A stretch of 64,000 nucleotides of DNA from Bacillus sp. NEB1478 (lineage in GTDB: Bacteria; Bacillota; Bacilli; Bacillales; Fictibacillaceae), in NCBI RefSeq assembly GCF_031582965.1, contig NZ_CP134049.1, forward strand, positions 3,410,001 through 3,474,000, written 5' to 3'. Position numbers and translations under genes: made by a program. Of the stretch, positions 59,754-64,000 are shown piece by piece (the stretch's first letter is position 1; every line of letters begins with the position of its first letter). Below the pieces are notes generated by a model. The model saw only the letters and a program-made list of their open reading frames with translations, ran no database searches and was not told the origin of the DNA.

Positions 59754-60167
59754 TTAATGATCCATATCCATTTTATCGTGGTCCATTTTTTCATGATCCA
59801 TTTTCTCGTGATTCATGTTGTGGTGTTCTTGAGGATCATGTTTCGCATGACCTGCTGACAGTACCCAGACAGAACCTATTACGGTTACGATCGCTACAAA
59901 GAATCCGAATAAGACGTTTCCAACCTGAACGCGGCCTGTTATTCCGTTTTTCTGAGAGTTTTCGGTCACGTGCATGAACATGAGTAGCTGCAGGGCAGCC
60001 TGCAAGAACGCAAACCCAAAGATAACTACCAAAATTGTCGTAATTGAAAAATCAGTATATAACGCAGCCCATAGTGCAACAAGCGTCAGCACGATGGATA
60101 GCACGAAACCAATTAACAGTTTCCAAGGGAATCCGCCGTGATCGACAGCTGCTTGTTTATTAGCCAT
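59754..60167 (-). CDS. qoxD: Cytochrome aa3 quinol oxidase subunit IV
   Basis: A 137-residue subunit with three helices (LLIGFVLSIVLTLVALWAAL, ILVVIFGFAFLQAALQLLMF, VLFGFFVAIVTVIGSVWVLS), typical of CyoD/QoxD. After the last helix comes an unusual 28-residue His/Met/Asp tail with repeated MDHEK units (last codons 59754-59840). It overlaps qoxC by 8 bp. Confidence 0.9.
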   Translation of the reverse strand: MANKQAAVDHGGFPWKLLIGFVLSIVLTLVALWAALYTDFSITTILVVIFGFAFLQAALQLLMFMHVTENSQKNGITGRVQVGNVLFGFFVAIVTVIGSVWVLSAGHAKHDPQEHHNMNHEKMDHEKMDHDKMDMDH

Positions 60168-60780
60168 GATACATCACCATCCCTGTTAGATAGACTGCTG
60201 TAAAGATAAAGATCCATACAACATCTAAAAAATGCCAGTAAAGACTTGAGATGAACAATTTAGCAGTAGTGGCTGGTGTAAATTTTCTTCTCCAAACTTG
60301 TAATAAGATCATGGAAATCCAAGCGATACCGACTGTTACGTGAAGACCGTGGGTCCCTACAAGAACGAAGAACCCTGACCAAGCCGCACTAGTACCGATT
60401 GTTGCACCTTCACCCACAAAATGCACAAATTCTTTAATCTCAAATACAAGGAATCCAAGTCCCATCGCGAGCGTGATAATCATCCAGATCATCAGACCTT
60501 TTACATTGTGGCGGCGCATTTCATGAATCGCCAAACCACTCGTGAAACTGCTTGTTAACAGTAAAAATGTTTGAATCAAAAGACTTTTCACTTCAAAAAG
60601 CTCGCCAAGCGGCGGACCATCTCCCACACGATGCATCAGTACCATGTATGTTGCAAACAGCGTAGCAAATAGTGCAAGTTCTGCCCCTAGAAAAATCCAG
60701 AAACCGAGGATGTTTAAACGTCCAGTCTCTGATTGATACTCTAAAGGCGTGCCGGGGTCATGTGTTTCTGCATGTGCCAT
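60160..60780 (-). CDS. qoxC: Cytochrome aa3 quinol oxidase subunit III
   Basis: A 206-residue COX3-family subunit with five helices. LGFWIFLGAELALFATLFAT and GTHGLHVTVGIAWISMILLQ are family motifs. It has the short length (about 204) of quinol-oxidase subunit III. It lies 14 bp after qoxB. Confidence 0.94.
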   Translation of the reverse strand: MAHAETHDPGTPLEYQSETGRLNILGFWIFLGAELALFATLFATYMVLMHRVGDGPPLGELFEVKSLLIQTFLLLTSSFTSGLAIHEMRRHNVKGLMIWMIITLAMGLGFLVFEIKEFVHFVGEGATIGTSAAWSGFFVLVGTHGLHVTVGIAWISMILLQVWRRKFTPATTAKLFISSLYWHFLDVVWIFIFTAVYLTGMVMYHG

Positions 60781-60794
60781 TTTTTCACGCCTCC

Positions 60795-62735
60795 TTAATT
60801 AGAAATATTTTCAGTTTCTTTAATTTCCTTTTCACTTACATAATAACCGTCATCATAAGCGAACGAACGATGAATCATTGTGCCGAATACACCGATCAAT
60901 CCGATGATAGCCATCCAAAACCAGCCGAATACCATTCCGAATCCTGCTACAAAGAAGAAGGATCCCATGATGAACGGAACACCAGAGTTGCTAGGCATAT
61001 GGATTTTCTTAATATCCTTAGCCTCTAGTTTCTCTACTTCGTTGTTTTGTTTTGCATACCAGAAGTGATCTAGACGATTAACAACCGGTATCTTTGCAAA
61101 GTTGTAGAAAGGAGGCATCGCTGAAGGAGTTGCCCATTCTAAAGTACGGCCATTCCAAGCATCGCCTGTTAATTCGCGTGTCGCATAACGGAAGCTGTAG
61201 TACATGTTGTATACAAGAACCAAGAATGCAACACCCATCAAGAAACCACCAATTGTAGAAACCATGTTCAATGGCCCCCAGCCAGATGCTTCACTGTATG
61301 TGTACACACGTCTAGGCATTCCATCAAAACCAAGAAAGTATTGTGGCAAGAAACATACGTTAAATCCAATTGCGAATAACCAGAATACCCATTTACCAAT
61401 TCGCTCATTTAACTTGTAGCCAAACATTTTCGGATACCAGTACACAAGACCTGCAAAGCATCCAAATACCGTTCCAGCAATCAACACATGGTGGAAGTGT
61501 GCAACTAGGAAATATGTGTTGTGATACTGATAGTCAGCAGCTGCCATAGAAAGCATGACACCCGTAATACCACCCACAACAAAGTTTACGATAAATCCTA
61601 GTGCCCAAAGCATCGGGGTAGTAAATTCTATTTTTCCTTTATACATCGTAAAGAGCCAGTTAAATATCTTAACCCCGGTAGGTATTCCGATCGCCATTGT
61701 CGTAACGGAGAATACAGAGTTAACAAGTGCTCCTGAGCCCATTGTGAAGAAGTGATGGACCCATACTAAGAAACTGTATCCAGCGATTAGAAGCATGGAC
61801 CAGACCATAGCTTTATAACCAAACAACGTTTTTTTAGAAAAAGTAGAAATGATTTCTGAAAAAACACCGAACGCCGGTAATATAACGATATATACTTCCG
61901 GGTGACCCCATAACCAGAAAAGGTTCGCCCAAAGCATATCCATCCCTGCACCTTGCAGCGTAAAGAAATGACTCCCGAATAAACGGTCAAACGTCATTAA
62001 TGCTAATGCTACAGTAAGAATAGGGAAAGCGAAAATGATAATAATCGTCGTCATAAGCGCTGACCAAGTAAACATCGGCATGCGGAACAACGTCATACCA
62101 GGTGCACGCATTTTAAGAATCGTAACAAGGAAGTTAATCCCGGTTAGCAGCGTACCAATACCTGAAATCTGAAGCCCTAGCAAGTAATAGTTCTGGCCAG
62201 GTCCTGGACTTAATGCGTTACTTGCAAGAGGCATGTAACTTGTCCATCCTGCTGAAGGTGATCCACCTATAACAAACGAGATGTTAAACAGCATTGCACC
62301 GATAAAAAATGTCCAAAAACTTACTGCGTTTAAGTAAGGAAATGCAACGTCTCGAGCACCAATCTGCAATGGTACAACCACGTTGATCAAACCTATTACG
62401 AACGGCATCGCCATAAAGAGAATCATGATCGTTCCGTGTGTTGTGAAAATTTCATTGTAATGCTGTGAATCAAGGAATTTCGAATCCGGTACAGCCAGCT
62501 GTGTACGCATTAATAAGGCGTCAACCCCACCGCGGAACAGCATTAGTACAGCTGAAACGATATACATAATCCCTAGTTTTTTATGGTCAACGGTTGTTAG
62601 CCATTCTGTCCACAGCCAACCCCATTTTTTAAAATATGTTAAATAGAACAAGATTCCCGCTGCTGTTAATGCGATTGAAACGTCGGCACCGTAAATCAGC
62701 GGATCTCCTGTTACAAAAAATTCATCCCATTTCAT
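60795..62735 (-). CDS. qoxB: Cytochrome aa3 quinol oxidase subunit I
   Basis: A 646-residue heme-copper oxidase catalytic subunit. Low-spin heme ligand candidates are in [14 protein letters not shown] and the high-spin region. The copper-B/tyrosine helix is [24 protein letters not shown] holds the two further copper-B histidines, and [13 protein letters not shown] the heme ligands. It reduces oxygen to water and pumps protons. ATG 62735 is close to the qoxA stop (33-bp gap). Confidence 0.96.
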   Translation of the reverse strand: MKWDEFFVTGDPLIYGADVSIALTAAGILFYLTYFKKWGWLWTEWLTTVDHKKLGIMYIVSAVLMLFRGGVDALLMRTQLAVPDSKFLDSQHYNEIFTTHGTIMILFMAMPFVIGLINVVVPLQIGARDVAFPYLNAVSFWTFFIGAMLFNISFVIGGSPSAGWTSYMPLASNALSPGPGQNYYLLGLQISGIGTLLTGINFLVTILKMRAPGMTLFRMPMFTWSALMTTIIIIFAFPILTVALALMTFDRLFGSHFFTLQGAGMDMLWANLFWLWGHPEVYIVILPAFGVFSEIISTFSKKTLFGYKAMVWSMLLIAGYSFLVWVHHFFTMGSGALVNSVFSVTTMAIGIPTGVKIFNWLFTMYKGKIEFTTPMLWALGFIVNFVVGGITGVMLSMAAADYQYHNTYFLVAHFHHVLIAGTVFGCFAGLVYWYPKMFGYKLNERIGKWVFWLFAIGFNVCFLPQYFLGFDGMPRRVYTYSEASGWGPLNMVSTIGGFLMGVAFLVLVYNMYYSFRYATRELTGDAWNGRTLEWATPSAMPPFYNFAKIPVVNRLDHFWYAKQNNEVEKLEAKDIKKIHMPSNSGVPFIMGSFFFVAGFGMVFGWFWMAIIGLIGVFGTMIHRSFAYDDGYYVSEKEIKETENISN

Positions 62736-62768
62736 TATTAATTGCCTCCTCTGCTACTGGGCATGAGA

Positions 62769-63719
62769 TTATTCATGAGACTCTGACTCTTCAAGCTTCT
62801 TTTTTTGTTCTTTAGCTTCTCTAGAGTGAGGAACTTTTGGCTCATAGCCTAATCGTTCACGTGTTTTTAAAGCATAATCTTGTATTTCGGCATGGTTAAC
62901 CCAACCTAAATGAGTTGAAGAAAACGTCATTTGTTTTGTATGGCCCGGAAGCAACAATTTATCATACTGATCTTTCGTTAACTTCGGAGCTTTATTTTTT
63001 GTTTCTGTTGCCCATTTATCGAAAGCGCTTTCTGATACGGATTTCACATCAAATGTTTGGTTTGTGAACCCTTCCCCCGTAAAGTTAGAGTTTCTTCCTT
63101 CATACGTTCCCTGTTCATCCGCTAGTAGATATAACTTCGTTTCCATACCTGCCATCGCATACTTTTGACCCCCTAATTGAGGGACCCAAAACGATGCCAT
63201 AGAGTCAGCCGAAGTTAATTTAAATAAAATAGGACGATCTTCTGGGATGTGAATGTAGTTAACTGTTTCAATCCCTTGCTCCGGATAGGTAAAAATCCAT
63301 TTCCAATCTACAGCTGTCGCGTGAATCACTAAAGGTTCCTTTTTCGAGTCAGCCTTTTCTTTAGCAGCAATCGGAGCCTCTTCTAAAGAATAATTTAATT
63401 TTATCGTTGGAATTGCGAGTGCAATTATAATAATAATCGGAATGATCCACCAGATCGTTTCAAGCAAATGACTTCCTTCATTATCTGGATCATAGCCTTT
63501 ATGATTTTTGTGGTCGCGGTATTTATAAACAATAAAAGTAAACAATGCATATACAACAACTAGAATGAATGCCATGAATCCAATCGAATACATGATCAGT
63601 TCTTTCTGTTGTTGACCCACAGGTCCTTTAGGATCTAGAACTACCATATCGCTGCAGCCGCTAAGCATAACTACAGCAAGCATCAACCCGAATGTCAAAA
63701 ACGGCTTTAACCGTTGCAT
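62769..63719 (-). CDS. qoxA: Cytochrome aa3 quinol oxidase subunit II (lipoprotein)
   Basis: A 316-residue subunit II. The signal ends in the lipobox MLSGC, two helices follow (MYSIGFMAFILVVVYALFTF and ETIWWIIPIIIIIALAIPTI), then a cupredoxin domain from about residue 110. The CuA Cys ligands are absent, as expected for a quinol oxidase. I start at ATG 63719 with GGAAGGTGG upstream; the frame open to 63863 crosses the promoter. First gene of qoxABCD. Confidence 0.94.
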   Translation of the reverse strand: MQRLKPFLTFGLMLAVVMLSGCSDMVVLDPKGPVGQQQKELIMYSIGFMAFILVVVYALFTFIVYKYRDHKNHKGYDPDNEGSHLLETIWWIIPIIIIIALAIPTIKLNYSLEEAPIAAKEKADSKKEPLVIHATAVDWKWIFTYPEQGIETVNYIHIPEDRPILFKLTSADSMASFWVPQLGGQKYAMAGMETKLYLLADEQGTYEGRNSNFTGEGFTNQTFDVKSVSESAFDKWATETKNKAPKLTKDQYDKLLLPGHTKQMTFSSTHLGWVNHAEIQDYALKTRERLGYEPKVPHSREAKEQKKKLEESESHE

Positions 63720-63805
63720 CACCAGGTCCACCTTCCTTTCTCTATTTAAAACATCTTTTTTAACTAAATGATATCTAGCTTCTATTATGGAGCAGATTTC
63801 TAACA

Positions 63806-63840
63806 TTGTGAAGTATATCACAATGTCTTTCGCAGACCAA
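63806..63840 (-). promoter_or_regulatory. qox promoter with Rex-type operator over the -10
   Basis: Minus strand TTGGTC (63835-63840), 17 bp, TATACT (63812-63817). The -10 is exactly the 6-bp spacer of the palindrome TTGTGATATACTTCACAA (63806-63823), a perfect TTGTGA-N6-TCACAA Rex operator. Bound Rex would cover the -10. Rex leaves DNA when NADH rises. The remaining window up to 64000 has only scattered TTGTGA half-sites. Confidence 0.7.
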
Positions 63841-64000
63841 ACAAAAACTAATAACCCTGCCACTATAGTATCAAAACGTCCAAAAAAGTAACCTCAAAAA
63901 ACAGAAGTGTCACAAGTATTTCAAATAAAGCTCACAACTTTATCACACTTTCGTCAAACAATGTTCACTAATTTGGAAAACCCTTCATCTGTTGGAAAAC

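Overview
The window is a chromosomal stretch from an endospore-forming, low-GC Gram-positive bacterium of the family Bacillaceae. The spore genes (gerP cluster, pdaA), the aa3-type quinol oxidase (qoxABCD), bacillithiol synthesis (bshB2 with yojF) and the treP-treA-treR order all point there. Synteny with the Bacillus subtilis yfh/yfk regions (yfhD/E/F, yfkAB, yfkD, yfkH-like, yfkJ) supports it. The gene mix (Liv-type ABC transporter, class I fumarase, scattered short intergenic arrays) resembles Bacillus relatives such as Fictibacillus more than B. subtilis itself, but the genus is an inference. No prophage, insertion sequence, rRNA operon, canonical tRNA or CRISPR array was seen.

Layout. 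1-5.4 kb: cstA (cut by the window edge), a YfhF-like SDR protein, an amidohydrolase, a GNAT gene behind a long structured leader, and small YfhE/YfhD proteins. A DnaA-box cluster follows at 5.41-5.55 kb. 5.6-19.8 kb: housekeeping and stress genes (maa, rlmCD-type methyltransferase, pdaA, class I fumarase, yfkAB, HxlR regulator, yfkD, OsmC, MFS, TlpA-like, VanZ, DedA, YihY, a SigB-type GlsB protein, GNAT, yfkJ). 20-25 kb: livJHMGF branched-chain amino acid uptake. 25-33 kb: yjbQ; an rsgA paralogue preceded by a leader peptide and tandem terminators; a reductase-like SDR; a peroxiredoxin with an in-frame TGA at the peroxidatic cysteine; two secreted low-complexity proteins; a Bax-inhibitor family protein. 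33-41 kb: a VmlR-like ABC-F gene with an attenuation leader, a rearranged gerP spore-coat cluster with two Hsp20-like genes and divergent SigK-type promoters, AIM24, a YedF-like DsrE protein, LD-carboxypeptidase and YggT. 42-53 kb: the fruRKA and trePAR sugar operons, flanking GNAT, NhaC and NUDIX genes. 53-64 kb: pdxK, yojF-bshB2, proBA, a broken NERD-domain gene and qoxABCD under a promoter whose -10 lies inside a perfect Rex-type operator.

How the genes work together. Carbon uptake (fructose, trehalose, CstA substrates), respiratory output (fumarase, qox) and redox sensing (Rex-type site, cre-like sites) form one theme. A second theme is translation-linked attenuation: the rsgA paralogue and the ABC-F ribosome-protection gene both have short leader ORFs with mutually exclusive terminator/antiterminator pairings. 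A third is spore germination permeability (gerP). The strongest leads for something new are the candidate selenocysteine peroxiredoxin (with a YedF-like protein 10 kb away), the rsgA leader-peptide attenuator, the tRNA-like leader before the TTG-start GNAT gene, and a set of intergenic arrays whose motifs recur every 20-21 bp.
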